Origin: a virus
Length of the DNA: 64,000 bases
Direction: 5' to 3' (one strand)
Virus record (IMG/VR): IMGVR_UViG_3300010158_000028
Coordinates: 97,183-161,182 of that record
Shown here: piece after piece, positions 1 through 8,711 of the stretch
Position numbering within the stretch: position 1 is the stretch's first letter
Layout of the letters: each line of letters begins with the position of its first letter
Program-made: the position numbers and the translations under genes
The notes under the pieces: model-generated
What the model was told of the DNA's origin: nothing
Database searches by the model: none
The model's input: the letters and a program-made list of their open reading frames with translations, nothing else

Positions 1-394
1 TTGATTGTTTTCTTTTCAACAAAACTCTATTAATCTTCGCACGACCTTTTGTTTTCCAATATCTTTTTAACATTCTAGCTTTATGAATTCTTGTTGATGC
101 AGGAATTCGTTTAACTGTATTACCTGAAAGTCTATAACCTTTAATACCAGATTTACGAACATTTCGTTGAACAATTATTCTATTCTTTTTGTTCCTACGA
201 ATCCTTCGTCTAATCTTTGTAATTCTACCCATCTTGATAATGTTTGCTTCATCTAATTCAACTTCTTCAAATGAACCTTCAGCAACATATCTCTTTGCTT
301 CTTCTAATCTCTTTTCAGTAATTTCATTTAGTTTGGCAAATATTAGTTCTTTTGCTTCACTGAGTCTATTACTTAAAATTAAATCTATAATCAT
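1..394 (-). CDS. 68: Prohead core protein, gp68-like (3' end off window)
   Basis: The gene starts at ATG 394 in an ATGA overlap with the stop of the gene before it and is still open at the window edge, so at least 131 residues are encoded. The N-terminus reads MIIDLILSNRLSEAKELIF and is followed by a helical, acidic stretch. The rest is extremely basic, with runs such as RRRIRRNKKNR. Position after portal and gp67, and the 'LSEAKELI...KRLEEAKR' style N-terminus, fit the T4 prohead core protein gp68, which helps form the scaffold around which the head assembles. The long basic tail is larger than I would expect for T4 gp68 and could be a fusion or a DNA-binding extension. Assignment rests on synteny and N-terminal resemblance only. 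Confidence 0.6.
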   Translation of the reverse strand, partial: MIIDLILSNRLSEAKELIFAKLNEITEKRLEEAKRYVAEGSFEEVELDEANIIKMGRITKIRRRIRRNKKNRIIVQRNVRKSGIKGYRLSGNTVKRIPASTRIHKARMLKRYWKTKGRAKINRVLLKRKQS

Positions 395-1221
395 TTGGCA
401 CGTTTAAAAGCAAAGTCTGCTGCTTTTTGAAAGTTACCAGGACTCTTATGTACCATATCTGCAAACTTCTTTTTATTTTGATCATTTAATGCATTATGAA
501 CTTGTGTTAATGCTGATGCTGTAAAATGATCTACTTTACGTGTATGACCAGAAGCAAATTTAACCGATTTAGCGGATTTATCAGATACAATTTTATGTAG
601 TGTATCCATAACTGCTTCTTCCAATTCTACTTCTTCAGCTTGAATAGAAGCACCTTCAATATGTTTTTCATTTGAATACGCTACACTAAAATACTTTTTC
701 AATCTTTCATTATAGTATAGTGCAATCTTTGTTTCATCTGGATACAAACGAATTGCTTTTCTTTTCAGTAACAATGTAACGGGTGGATCACCTTTCATTA
801 CATTATCTGCTTCTACAATTTCAATTTCTTCTTTAATCTTATCTGGATCATCACCAATTTCTGGTGCATCTTGCCCAACTTTAATACGATGTGCTTTATA
901 TTTGTGACCAGCAGAATCAATCTTATAATCTGATGTTGCAAGAACACCTTCATCTAAATCTTCTCTTACTGCTCTACGTGCTTGAGAGAAGATTTGTTTA
1001 TTATTAGTAATAACATCTACCATTCTATTAAAGATATTTTGAATGATTGCTCTATCGGCAGGAGAGAAATTTGGTTTCTCTTCTTCCATTTTACCAAGAA
1101 TTTTATGTAGTCTTTGTATCTGTGCTTTGTTACCTAAACCAGCACGAACTAAAACGTCAAACTTTGAATAGTCTGATTTTTCTTCTTCTACGATTGATTT
1201 AAATTCTTGTAATGATTTCAT
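391..1221 (-). CDS. Conserved phage head-region protein, function unknown
   Basis: 276 residues, between the gp67-like and gp68-like core genes, so probably a head-assembly or virion component. It starts one base after the gp67 stop and ends in an ATGA overlap with the next gene. The N-terminal two thirds are charged and helical. The C-terminal ~65 residues (HFTASALTQVHNAL...KKKFADMVHKSPGNFQKAADFAFK) look like a small helical module that I recall at the ends of several structural proteins in aquatic T4-like phages. That recollection is family knowledge, not a search result. No enzymatic motif is visible. A scaffold or internal head protein is the most likely role. Confidence 0.6.
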   Translation of the reverse strand: MKSLQEFKSIVEEEKSDYSKFDVLVRAGLGNKAQIQRLHKILGKMEEEKPNFSPADRAIIQNIFNRMVDVITNNKQIFSQARRAVREDLDEGVLATSDYKIDSAGHKYKAHRIKVGQDAPEIGDDPDKIKEEIEIVEADNVMKGDPPVTLLLKRKAIRLYPDETKIALYYNERLKKYFSVAYSNEKHIEGASIQAEEVELEEAVMDTLHKIVSDKSAKSVKFASGHTRKVDHFTASALTQVHNALNDQNKKKFADMVHKSPGNFQKAADFAFKRAK

Positions 1222-1222
1222 T

Positions 1223-1402
1223 TTACTCGGTTTCTGCGGTTTCTACTTCGGGTTGATTACCAAACAATGAACTTGCAATTTCTTGTTTACGTCCTTCTAA
1301 ATTCTCAAAAGCACGAGCGGCCAATAACTCTTCAAGTGCATCTTTAGCACCTACGTTATCTCCTTGACCTACTAAATCTATAAAATTTCTAATCTGTTCC
1401 AT
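1223..1402 (-). CDS. 67: Prohead core protein gp67-like (59 aa)
   Basis: A short reading frame (MEQIRNFIDLVGQGDNVGAK...) of 59 residues lies 10 bases after the portal gene and ends one base before the next gene. It has a clear ribosome-binding site (AGGAGAAT) before ATG 1402. It is helical and ends in an acidic tail (PEVETAETE), like T4 gp67, the small acidic prohead core protein that is cleaved during head maturation and sits at exactly this place after gene 20. Size, composition and synteny all agree. Confidence 0.8.
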   Translation of the reverse strand: MEQIRNFIDLVGQGDNVGAKDALEELLAARAFENLEGRKQEIASSLFGNQPEVETAETE

Positions 1403-1412
1403 AATATTCTCC

Positions 1413-3083
1413 TTATTTCATATTTATAACTTTGGAAAACTTTTCTACCTGTTTATCTAATTCAGGTGTTTCCGATTCGTTTGAACCTTTATCTGATACA
1501 TTATCCACTGGTGCATATTGTTCTGGTGTTGTTTGTTGTTGATTTTGTTCTTGACCTTGATCTAATGATTGTCCATCAGGTCCAGTTTGTTCAGGTTGTG
1601 GTTCTGCATCAATTTGTTTTTGCATCTCTTCAATTTCTTCATCAGTCAACTGCAATACATTTTTCTTTACCCATTCCTGTGAGTAATACTTACCAACATA
1701 TGGTTCAACTAAATTTAAAATTGATATTCTTTGTTGAAGTAAATCTGCTTCTTTTAATTCTACAAAATTATTATCTTTCTTATAATCATAATAGATATTT
1801 TCTCTAAACTTATCCCACTCTTCTTCGGTACATACACCTTTCAAAGATAGTTGAACACGTAATGCATGATCAAATAATTGAGAAAACTTATTGCGAAGTC
1901 TATTAATAAACTTATTAAATCTTAATTCATCTCTAGTTACTTCAGTTGTTCTACCAATACCTGCCATACCACCACCATTTTGCTGATCCAATCTTGAATA
2001 CGGAACACTAAGTGATTGTAATAACTTCTTTTGAAAGTATTGAACATCTTCAATTTGCCCAAGATTTTGTCCTGCAGGCAATGTTGTAATTTCTGTTCCT
2101 TTACCACCTTCTCTACGTGGTAACCAAAAATCTTCCAACATTGACATATGTTTACGATCATCTCTTAACTCACCAGTATTGGCATCATATACCATTTTGT
2201 TACGATACTTAGTCATAACATCACGCATATACTGTTCTGCTTTACCTTTTGGTAAATTACCAACATCAATATAAAATATTCTACGTTCTGGTGCTCTAGA
2301 TAATCTATAGATAACTACAGCATCTTCAATCATTCTTAATTGATTGAGTGGTTTAATTGCTTTATGCAAATATGAAATAACAAAAGTATTCTTTGCATCC
2401 ATCAATCCAGAGTTTACATTAACAATAGACTCTGGTGCAATTCTTAATCCTTGAGATACACCTGCAGTGTAACTTTGTGTAATAGTACCACGATCATTAT
2501 ACATGTAGTATTCAGCAATAGACTGAATAATTTCTGCCCCTGTTTTTGGATCTCTTCCTTTTTTAATCTCACGAATTTTTCTAATCTTTCGTGGATCAAT
2601 ATATCTTAATTCTTGAATACCGTCTTTAGGTTTCTTTTCATCTAAAACAATTTGAAAGTAAATTCTACCATCAATATACCAGCGTTTGTAAATATCATCA
2701 GCAAGATTACTAAAGTTTAACATCTTTAGAACAGTATCAAACTCTTCGTGGATTTTCTTTTTAATTGAATCTGGTTGTTTAAGATTATCCATTACAATAT
2801 CAACAACTGTACCATCTTCATCATGTGTGATAGACTCATTAACAATTTCATTAATTGCCATGTCACATTCAGGATGATTTGCCATTTCTCTATAACGAGT
2901 AATTAACTCTAACTCATTCCGAACAGAACCTTCTAAATCTACATAGGTACCGTAATGAGCATTTTGAGTGATGACAACCGCACCATCATCTTGATTTGGA
3001 GGTGTGAAAGAAGGTTGCTCAGGCTTTTCAACCTGAACAACATCTTTATTCCCTAGTGTAAAACCGAATAACTTAATAGCCAC
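1413..3083 (-). CDS. 20: Portal vertex protein gp20
   Basis: 556 residues (T4 gp20 is 524). This is the portal ring subunit at the unique head vertex, through which DNA is packaged and to which the neck attaches. Recognisable T4-portal stretches include 'YREMANHPECDMAINEIVNE' near residue 65 and 'ISYLHKAIKPLNQLRMIEDA' near residue 236. 'APERRIFYIDVGNLPKGKAE' follows, and further on 'DQQNGGGMAGIGRTTEVTRDEL'. The C-terminal ~60 residues are a low-complexity Gln/Glu/Pro-rich tail not expected in T4. It lies between the tail tube gene and gp67, as in T4. A late promoter for gp67 is embedded in its last codons. Confidence 0.96.
   Translation of the reverse strand: MAIKLFGFTLGNKDVVQVEKPEQPSFTPPNQDDGAVVITQNAHYGTYVDLEGSVRNELELITRYREMANHPECDMAINEIVNESITHDEDGTVVDIVMDNLKQPDSIKKKIHEEFDTVLKMLNFSNLADDIYKRWYIDGRIYFQIVLDEKKPKDGIQELRYIDPRKIRKIREIKKGRDPKTGAEIIQSIAEYYMYNDRGTITQSYTAGVSQGLRIAPESIVNVNSGLMDAKNTFVISYLHKAIKPLNQLRMIEDAVVIYRLSRAPERRIFYIDVGNLPKGKAEQYMRDVMTKYRNKMVYDANTGELRDDRKHMSMLEDFWLPRREGGKGTEITTLPAGQNLGQIEDVQYFQKKLLQSLSVPYSRLDQQNGGGMAGIGRTTEVTRDELRFNKFINRLRNKFSQLFDHALRVQLSLKGVCTEEEWDKFRENIYYDYKKDNNFVELKEADLLQQRISILNLVEPYVGKYYSQEWVKKNVLQLTDEEIEEMQKQIDAEPQPEQTGPDGQSLDQGQEQNQQQTTPEQYAPVDNVSDKGSNESETPELDKQVEKFSKVINMK
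1421..1428 (-). promoter_or_regulatory. T4-type late promoter (TATAAATA)
   Basis: Perfect TATAAATA on the minus strand inside the last codons of the portal gene. It is 19 bases before the gp67 start, leaving room for a short leader carrying the ribosome-binding site. T4 late promoters consist of just this -10 element, read by gp55/gp33-modified RNA polymerase. It would drive the prohead core genes. Confidence 0.6.
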
Positions 3084-3133
3084 TATTATTTCCTTTTAAA
3101 CATTATAAAAAGTATAAGGATCTCTCCCTATAC

Positions 3134-3679
3134 TTATACTACTAAATCCTCGGCAGATTCCCACCATTGATAACTCAAGTTTACAGTAAACTCTTCAATA
3201 GTATCATTAGAACCCCAATCAACATCAATTGCTGATAAATCTGTTGGAAATACGCCAATAAATTTATACTTTTTCAAGATGTTACCACCTTTACCATATT
3301 GGCGAACTTCAGCATCAACACTATAACCCAATGGTGTAGCTGCAGCCGGTGTTCTTACATTTAAATTGTGACTATTAAGACCACTCATCCAGCGTTCAAA
3401 AGCATTACGGATAACAAAATCTTCATCATTAATGATTGTAACTGACCAATCTTGGAAAGTTCTGTTACCTGCAAATTTTAATTCACGTCCAAAATACTGA
3501 ACGGGAACCGAATTAACTGTTGATCCAGGTAGTTGTGCTGTCTTACACATAAAACTCATTTTACTTTGTGCGTTTCCAGGCAATGCGAAGGCAGGAAAGG
3601 GAAGCGTAACCTCGAACAGATTTGGTCTCGCTCCATCTCCTGTCATCTGAGAGCGGAACTCGTTTACATTAAAAGCCAT
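3134..3679 (-). CDS. 19: Tail tube protein gp19
   Basis: 181 residues, close to T4 gp19 (163). It polymerises on the baseplate into the inner tail tube. Typical tube features are the N-terminal 'RPNLFEVTLPFPAF', 'FMCKTAQLPGSTV' near residue 45, 'FQDWSVTIINDEDFVIRNAF' and the C-terminal 'LSYQWWES'. It lies directly between sheath and portal as in T4. A second, longer relative (gp54-like) is encoded at 49,858 on the other strand. Confidence 0.95.
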   Translation of the reverse strand: MAFNVNEFRSQMTGDGARPNLFEVTLPFPAFALPGNAQSKMSFMCKTAQLPGSTVNSVPVQYFGRELKFAGNRTFQDWSVTIINDEDFVIRNAFERWMSGLNSHNLNVRTPAAATPLGYSVDAEVRQYGKGGNILKKYKFIGVFPTDLSAIDVDWGSNDTIEEFTVNLSYQWWESAEDLVV

Positions 3680-3700
3680 TTAATATTCTCCTATCTCTCT

Positions 3701-3708
3701 TATTTATT
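3701..3708 (-). promoter_or_regulatory. Possible late promoter variant (AATAAATA)
   Basis: One mismatch from TATAAATA, at the end of the sheath gene and 22 bases before the tail tube start. The placement matches the other late promoters, but the match is imperfect. Confidence 0.35.
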
Positions 3709-5401
3709 AAAATGTACCAACAATTTCATCAAATGCAACACCAGTGCCAACTGCAACAAAGTTAAGTTGAATGAAGTTGATTGAACGGGCGGGTTTGATG
3801 TAGATATCACCAACAAATTGATTTGAATCAATAACATTTGCGGTATTATTCGTTGTATCACAGATAACTCTGTAATCGTAAATACCACGGCGGCCTTTAA
3901 TTTCACGCAAGAATGGTTCTACAAGATTTACAAATGCTGCTCTTGTAAATTCATCATTGAATTCAAACAGTGTTGATCTTGCAGCTTTAGCAATTGATTT
4001 CTCAAGAACAATAAACAATCTACGAACATTGATCCGATCAAATGCAGATGATTTACCTGTTTGAAGAGTCTTATCACCGTAAAGAATTGTACCTTCACCA
4101 GCAAATGTTACTACTGGATTAATAGAATTCTTATACAAAGTATCTCTTTGTGCCGATGTAGGATTCCAAGCAAGTTTAACAACATTCTTGATAATACCAC
4201 GTGAAAGACCTGCAGGTGAAAACCATGCATCACGATCAGCATCAGTGCGAGCGCATAGACCAGCAATGTCACCATTTAATGGTACCCAACGATATACATT
4301 GTTATATTTGTCAAATTGATATTTCCAACCACTATCAACAAATGCATATGAAGATTTTGTAAATGTTGCAGCAGTAGCAGTAACACTTGTTAATTCACCA
4401 TTGTAATTATCAACACAGTCATCTAGTTGTGGTGAAATAAATGCGATACAATCTTTACGTGACTCTGCAAGTGAAATTATTTTATTAGGTATCGTTGTAC
4501 CCGTTGTTACACCTGCCATTAAGAATGATACATCTTCTGAATCGGCATTAGCATACAAATCTAATGTTGCACTAATGTTTGCAGCGGTTGGTGTATCATC
4601 AATACCACCAGCCAATGATGCAGTTAAATTGCCGGAAAGATTTTTAAATGTTACTGCGCCAGCAATTGAAGAACCCCAATTGTTATTAGCGCCATCAACC
4701 ATGTTAGAAGCTGGATGACCATTCCACCAAATGTATTTTGATTTAGAATTGATTACATCTTTATAATAGTTACTTGTTCCATCAGGATTTTTAATATCAG
4801 ATGCTTTTGATGCATAAGAAAATCTTTCAAGAACTGTATTTGCTGTTGATGAGAATTGACCATCTTCATCAATAACAACAATATGAATTTCATCATTTGC
4901 TGAATTTTTATTCGATGCTGCAGTAGATGTTCCTGGTGCAGAATCAAAATAAGAATTGTATGCCCATGTGCTAAAGTTATTTGAATCTACCATTGATACT
5001 TTTAGTGAATTACCTAAAGCACCCGGATACTTAGCTTGGAACAATGTTGTTGTGTTTGCACTGTAATTTGCTTCGTAATCGTCTTTGTTTAAAATCAAAC
5101 GAGCAGTACCTGCACCGCCACCTGCAGCATTTTTAGCTGCAGTACCAACTGACCGAGCAAATTTAAAATTACTACCATATGCTAAGAAATTGGCAGCAGT
5201 AAAAAATGACCCGTATGTATTTGCATCTGGTTTACCGAATGTATCTGCAAATTGTGATTCGCTGCTAATAAGAACTACGTTATTTGCAGGACCCCAAACA
5301 GACGCACCAGCTAAACCACCAATAGTAGTGGACACAGAAGGAACAACTGTAGTCGCATCTACTTCGGAGACCAGAACTCCTGGTGATAATTGAAAAGCCA
5401 T
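3707..5401 (-). CDS. 18: Contractile tail sheath protein gp18
   Basis: 564 residues (T4 gp18 is 659). It forms the contractile sheath around the tail tube. The N-terminus 'LSPGVLVSEVDATTVVPSVSTTIGG' is the classic sheath start, and the C-terminal ~120 residues ('INVRRLFIVLEKSI...FEFNDEFTRAAFVNLVEPFLREIKGRRGI') are the conserved sheath core with its 'GDIYIKPARSINFIQLNFVAV' end. The middle is variable and surface-exposed in the family. It follows gp17 with its own late promoter and a strong ribosome-binding site (AAGGAGAA). Confidence 0.97.
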   Translation of the reverse strand: MAFQLSPGVLVSEVDATTVVPSVSTTIGGLAGASVWGPANNVVLISSESQFADTFGKPDANTYGSFFTAANFLAYGSNFKFARSVGTAAKNAAGGGAGTARLILNKDDYEANYSANTTTLFQAKYPGALGNSLKVSMVDSNNFSTWAYNSYFDSAPGTSTAASNKNSANDEIHIVVIDEDGQFSSTANTVLERFSYASKASDIKNPDGTSNYYKDVINSKSKYIWWNGHPASNMVDGANNNWGSSIAGAVTFKNLSGNLTASLAGGIDDTPTAANISATLDLYANADSEDVSFLMAGVTTGTTIPNKIISLAESRKDCIAFISPQLDDCVDNYNGELTSVTATAATFTKSSYAFVDSGWKYQFDKYNNVYRWVPLNGDIAGLCARTDADRDAWFSPAGLSRGIIKNVVKLAWNPTSAQRDTLYKNSINPVVTFAGEGTILYGDKTLQTGKSSAFDRINVRRLFIVLEKSIAKAARSTLFEFNDEFTRAAFVNLVEPFLREIKGRRGIYDYRVICDTTNNTANVIDSNQFVGDIYIKPARSINFIQLNFVAVGTGVAFDEIVGTF

Positions 5402-5451
5402 GTTATTTTCTCCTTTTTATATTCATGGAATTTATAACTCAATTTATAGTA

Positions 5452-5459
5452 TATTTATA
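5452..5459 (-). promoter_or_regulatory. T4-type late promoter (TATAAATA) for the sheath gene
   Basis: Perfect TATAAATA on the minus strand, 51 bases before the sheath ATG and just after the terminase stop. Two further TATAAATT look-alikes follow within the leader. It fits high-level late expression of sheath and tube. Confidence 0.7.
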
Positions 5460-5462
5460 ATT

Positions 5463-7091
5463 TTAGAATGTTGACGGCATATAACCACGATTCTTCGCTA
5501 CGGTCCATATGTCCTCACCATCATACATCTTTTCTTCTTCTTTTCCATCATCAAAAATACCTATTGGCATATATTCATCTTCTAAATGCATCTTGCTTTC
5601 TTCCATTAATCTACGTCTGATATCAGAATTTGTAGTTTCTCTAAAGAAAGTTTGAGATGTTAACCAGGAAAATAGAACTAATGCCATCACCAAATCGTCA
5701 TGATTACCTTCTTCTGCCTCATATGAATCTCTTACCTTGACAAATGTGTTTAACTCAGATATAATATCAAAATCTTCAATGATTAGTTTCTTTGTTTCTA
5801 CCAAAGTCTTTAAGTTTGCACACCCAATCTTCTTAACGGGTGTTGTGGTCTTTATACCAAATGATACCGCTTTCTTATAACCAGCAGATAAATGCTGACC
5901 TTTTGTAACATGTTTTTGTATTTTGAATATATTCTCGTATTCTAATTCATAATGTAAAATGTCAACAACTTGTTGACCTACATTATTAGTCTCTGCCAAC
6001 AGAAATGCACCATTATATCTTTGTCCAATATTATATATGATAGTAGGAAAGAGTAAAGGTGCAATGTTATTATCTCTATATTTTGCCACTAGTTTATATG
6101 GTATATCTGTTACATCAACAACTGCAACTGTAGAATAGTCTTGACCTACACCTTCTGCACAGTCTACAGTCATTACATACGTTCTATCTGGTCTTGGCAT
6201 TTCATGTATATCTAATCCTTCAATAGAACTTAATGGATCTCTAAATGCTAATTGTCTTAATATAATACCAGGTATTAATGTTGCAGAAGAACCAATGAAT
6301 TCAGTTTCAAACTCTTGTTGAAATTGTTCTTCACTAGTATTTCTAATTGTTTCTTCTTTCCACTTTTGATCTCTACCTGGTACCATTGACCAGTGAACTT
6401 CAAGTGGTTTATATAATGACCGTTTCTCTGTTGCATCTACCCACATCTTATAGAAATGATTTAGGCCATAAGGTGTAGATACAATGATTACTTTTGTTGT
6501 TTTACCTGAAGAGATAACGGGATATGTAGATGTAAAGAAATCATTTGCCATATTCTGTGGAACGAAAGCAAACTCATCAAGAAAGATTAAGTTGTATGTT
6601 CCTCCACGAACACCAGAATTTGATGTTGCAAATGCGGCAATCTTAGAACCGTTCTCTAATTCTAAACTTCTTTTATTCCAAACTACAATACCTTGTTGTA
6701 ACCAAATTGGTAAATATTCATATGCATATTGTATTCTACTTAAAATATCTTGTGCGAGATTACCTTTGTTAGCAAGAATTGCAACTGAAAAGTTTTCTTT
6801 GAATAATACACACCATAACATGTAACCCGCAGATGTTGTTGTTTTACCAACTTGTCGAGGCATCTTACAAATACTAAAACGATTCTCATGGAAATTTCTG
6901 ACCATATCTTCTTGAAATGGCCACATCTCAAATGGAATAAGACCACGGTCCACGTTGACGATTTTTACATACGTCTTAATGAAGTAAACAGGATCATCTA
7001 TACACTTTGCAATTTCTATTGCTTGTTCTTCAGTGTATGATAATTCAATTCCTGTGGGTTTTAGTTTTGGATTACCTAAATAACCTTGCAT
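5463..7091 (-). CDS. 17: Terminase large subunit gp17
   Basis: 542 residues (T4 gp17 is 610). It is the DNA-packaging motor and headful nuclease. The ATPase has Walker A 'RQVGKTT' at residues 79-85 and Walker B 'LIFLDE' at 168-173, followed by the coupling motif region 'VSTPYGLNHF' near 205. The RNase H-like nuclease domain begins near 300 with Asp310 in 'TVDCAEG', Asp318, and the late acidic pair in 'EGNHDDLVMAL'. The start at 7091 shares bases with the stop of the Dps gene (TAATG), so the two are translationally coupled. The insertion of that gene between gp16 and gp17 is unusual. Confidence 0.98.
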   Translation of the reverse strand: MQGYLGNPKLKPTGIELSYTEEQAIEIAKCIDDPVYFIKTYVKIVNVDRGLIPFEMWPFQEDMVRNFHENRFSICKMPRQVGKTTTSAGYMLWCVLFKENFSVAILANKGNLAQDILSRIQYAYEYLPIWLQQGIVVWNKRSLELENGSKIAAFATSNSGVRGGTYNLIFLDEFAFVPQNMANDFFTSTYPVISSGKTTKVIIVSTPYGLNHFYKMWVDATEKRSLYKPLEVHWSMVPGRDQKWKEETIRNTSEEQFQQEFETEFIGSSATLIPGIILRQLAFRDPLSSIEGLDIHEMPRPDRTYVMTVDCAEGVGQDYSTVAVVDVTDIPYKLVAKYRDNNIAPLLFPTIIYNIGQRYNGAFLLAETNNVGQQVVDILHYELEYENIFKIQKHVTKGQHLSAGYKKAVSFGIKTTTPVKKIGCANLKTLVETKKLIIEDFDIISELNTFVKVRDSYEAEEGNHDDLVMALVLFSWLTSQTFFRETTNSDIRRRLMEESKMHLEDEYMPIGIFDDGKEEEKMYDGEDIWTVAKNRGYMPSTF

Positions 7092-7525
7092 TACTTAATA
7101 ATACTTCTCAACATCCATGCATGTTTCTGATGTTTACCCAATAAGTCTTGCAAGAAATTAGATACTGCTGGTTCATTCGCTTGATCGGCTGCAACAATAC
7201 CTGCACGAAGATGATAAATGTATCTGTCATTATCGGCTTTGATTTCTGCCATCATTGATAGTGCCATTGGTATTGTTGTTGCATCTTGAATATCTGATAA
7301 CTCTTTAAATCTTGTTAATGAACCTGGCGCATATGAATCTAATCTTCTTAGATGTTCAGCGATATCATCTGTCTGTGCCCAAATATCATTGTAGAGACCA
7401 TCAAGAAAAGAATGATATTGTGGAAAATCTTTACCTTCAATGTTCCAATGATAGTTATGTGTCTTTAGGTAAAGGCAAAAGTTGGTTGCTAAGATTACTT
7501 TTAATTGTTGGATTAGTTGATCCAT
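7091..7525 (-). CDS. dps: Dps/ferritin-like protein
   Basis: 144 residues, a four-helix ferritin-like protein of the Dps family (iron oxidation with peroxide, mineral storage, DNA protection). The ferroxidase residues are all present with the spacing of E. coli Dps (His51, His63, Asp67, Asp78, Glu82): His26 in 'NYHWN', His38, Asp42, Asp53 and Glu57. There is no Lys/Arg-rich N-terminal tail of the kind E. coli Dps uses to bind DNA, so direct DNA binding is doubtful. It overlaps both neighbours by one base (TAATG junctions) between small and large terminase genes. Expected to act in the infected cell's cytoplasm. A role in oxidative protection or iron sequestration is inferred from the family. 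Confidence 0.88.
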   Translation of the reverse strand: MDQLIQQLKVILATNFCLYLKTHNYHWNIEGKDFPQYHSFLDGLYNDIWAQTDDIAEHLRRLDSYAPGSLTRFKELSDIQDATTIPMALSMMAEIKADNDRYIYHLRAGIVAADQANEPAVSNFLQDLLGKHQKHAWMLRSIIK

Positions 7526-7920
7526 TATTTACTACTCCTAATTAGTTTTACCATCTCTGCAGTTGAACCGATGAATACTGCTTTATCTATAACGGTTTTT
7601 TCTGATGTTGGTTGATTGTTATTTAATTCTTTTCTTTTCTTTTGTATATCTAATAAATCTTTATTTAAGTCTGCCATCGTCTTAATTAGATTGGCAACAA
7701 CTTCATATGCTCTTGGATGTTCTGTTTCTTTTGCTACATTTAATAAATTATCAACTGCAACATTACCTTTTTGTAATAATGAATTGATATTTGTTCTAGC
7801 AATATTAAAATCTGTTTCAACATCATTATTTGTGGATACAACTACAGGCATTTCTTCTACCAATTTTTCAGTAGGTTCAATATCAAAAATTTCTGATAGA
7901 TTTTTTTCTAGAGTTTTCAT
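7525..7920 (-). CDS. 16: Terminase small subunit gp16
   Basis: 131 residues (T4 gp16 is 164). It recognises DNA and regulates the packaging motor. The central coiled-coil block 'INSLLQKGNVAVDNLLNVAK' followed by 'EHPRAYEVVANLIKTMADLNKDLLDIQKK' (about residues 46-95) is the hallmark of the T4 gp16 family. It starts in an ATGA overlap with gp15 and is followed by the Dps gene instead of gp17. Confidence 0.93.
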   Translation of the reverse strand: MKTLEKNLSEIFDIEPTEKLVEEMPVVVSTNNDVETDFNIARTNINSLLQKGNVAVDNLLNVAKETEHPRAYEVVANLIKTMADLNKDLLDIQKKRKELNNNQPTSEKTVIDKAVFIGSTAEMVKLIRSSK

Positions 7921-8711
7921 GATGGTAAAGTTTCAGGCCATTCTGTAAAGTTTTCTGAGAATCCATAATGTGATGAAGCATTTGCACTAACTGGATATGG
8001 TTTAGTAGATGTAGCAAATGCATTAACACTATTACTATTTGCGATATCAGTAGAATCTGTAACAATCATAGTATTTGTATTTGCAGTAGTTATTAATGTT
8101 GCAGGTTTTACTGGTGGGAATATGTATGCTTTAACAGTAAAAGATAAATTCCACATAACCATTCTTGTAGTCATCATATCACCCTCATAGTCTATCGAAG
8201 GTGATACAGAATTTAATATTACTGGCATGTCATATGTTCTATTCATACTTGGAATAAAATTCACAGTAACAGTATAATCTGGTGTAAAAAATGGTAATAT
8301 CTGTTCTAATATCTGTGTACCATCTTCAATATTTCTAACATATATTGATAATGAAAAATCAAAACTATATGGTACAGGTGCATATTGACTATTATAAGAA
8401 CCAGAAACAGTATTTGCTGAAAAGTTATTCTGTAGTGTAATATGTTTTCGTGATGAATCGTAACTTAAACCATCCAAATCAAAACTCATTCTTGGTAATG
8501 ATGTGGCAATAGATTTTGTTAATGACGGATCTGTAGTTAATCTCGTAAAATATTTTTCTTTTGGACCATAAGATAAAGGTACTTTGATTTTTTCATAATC
8601 GATTGTACCTGCTTTATTATATCTTACTAATTGGATGTCATTGAATAGTGTTCCAAATGCAACAACTATTTTTCTAATTGTTCTATTATAAAAATGACTA
8701 TTACCCAGCAT
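7917..8711 (-). CDS. 15: Tail sheath stabiliser/completion protein gp15
   Basis: 264 residues (T4 gp15 is 272). It caps the tail, binding the last sheath ring and tube so that the tail can join the head. The start 'GNSHFYNRTIRKIVVAFGTLFNDIQLVR' and the middle 'PYSFDFSLSIYVRNIEDGTQILEQILPFFTPDYTV' (split here by a residue change) match the family. The C-terminal ~55 residues are Thr/Asn/Ser-rich. Position between gp14 and gp16 is as in T4. Confidence 0.94.
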   Translation of the reverse strand: MLGNSHFYNRTIRKIVVAFGTLFNDIQLVRYNKAGTIDYEKIKVPLSYGPKEKYFTRLTTDPSLTKSIATSLPRMSFDLDGLSYDSSRKHITLQNNFSANTVSGSYNSQYAPVPYSFDFSLSIYVRNIEDGTQILEQILPFFTPDYTVTVNFIPSMNRTYDMPVILNSVSPSIDYEGDMMTTRMVMWNLSFTVKAYIFPPVKPATLITTANTNTMIVTDSTDIANSNSVNAFATSTKPYPVSANASSHYGFSENFTEWPETLPS

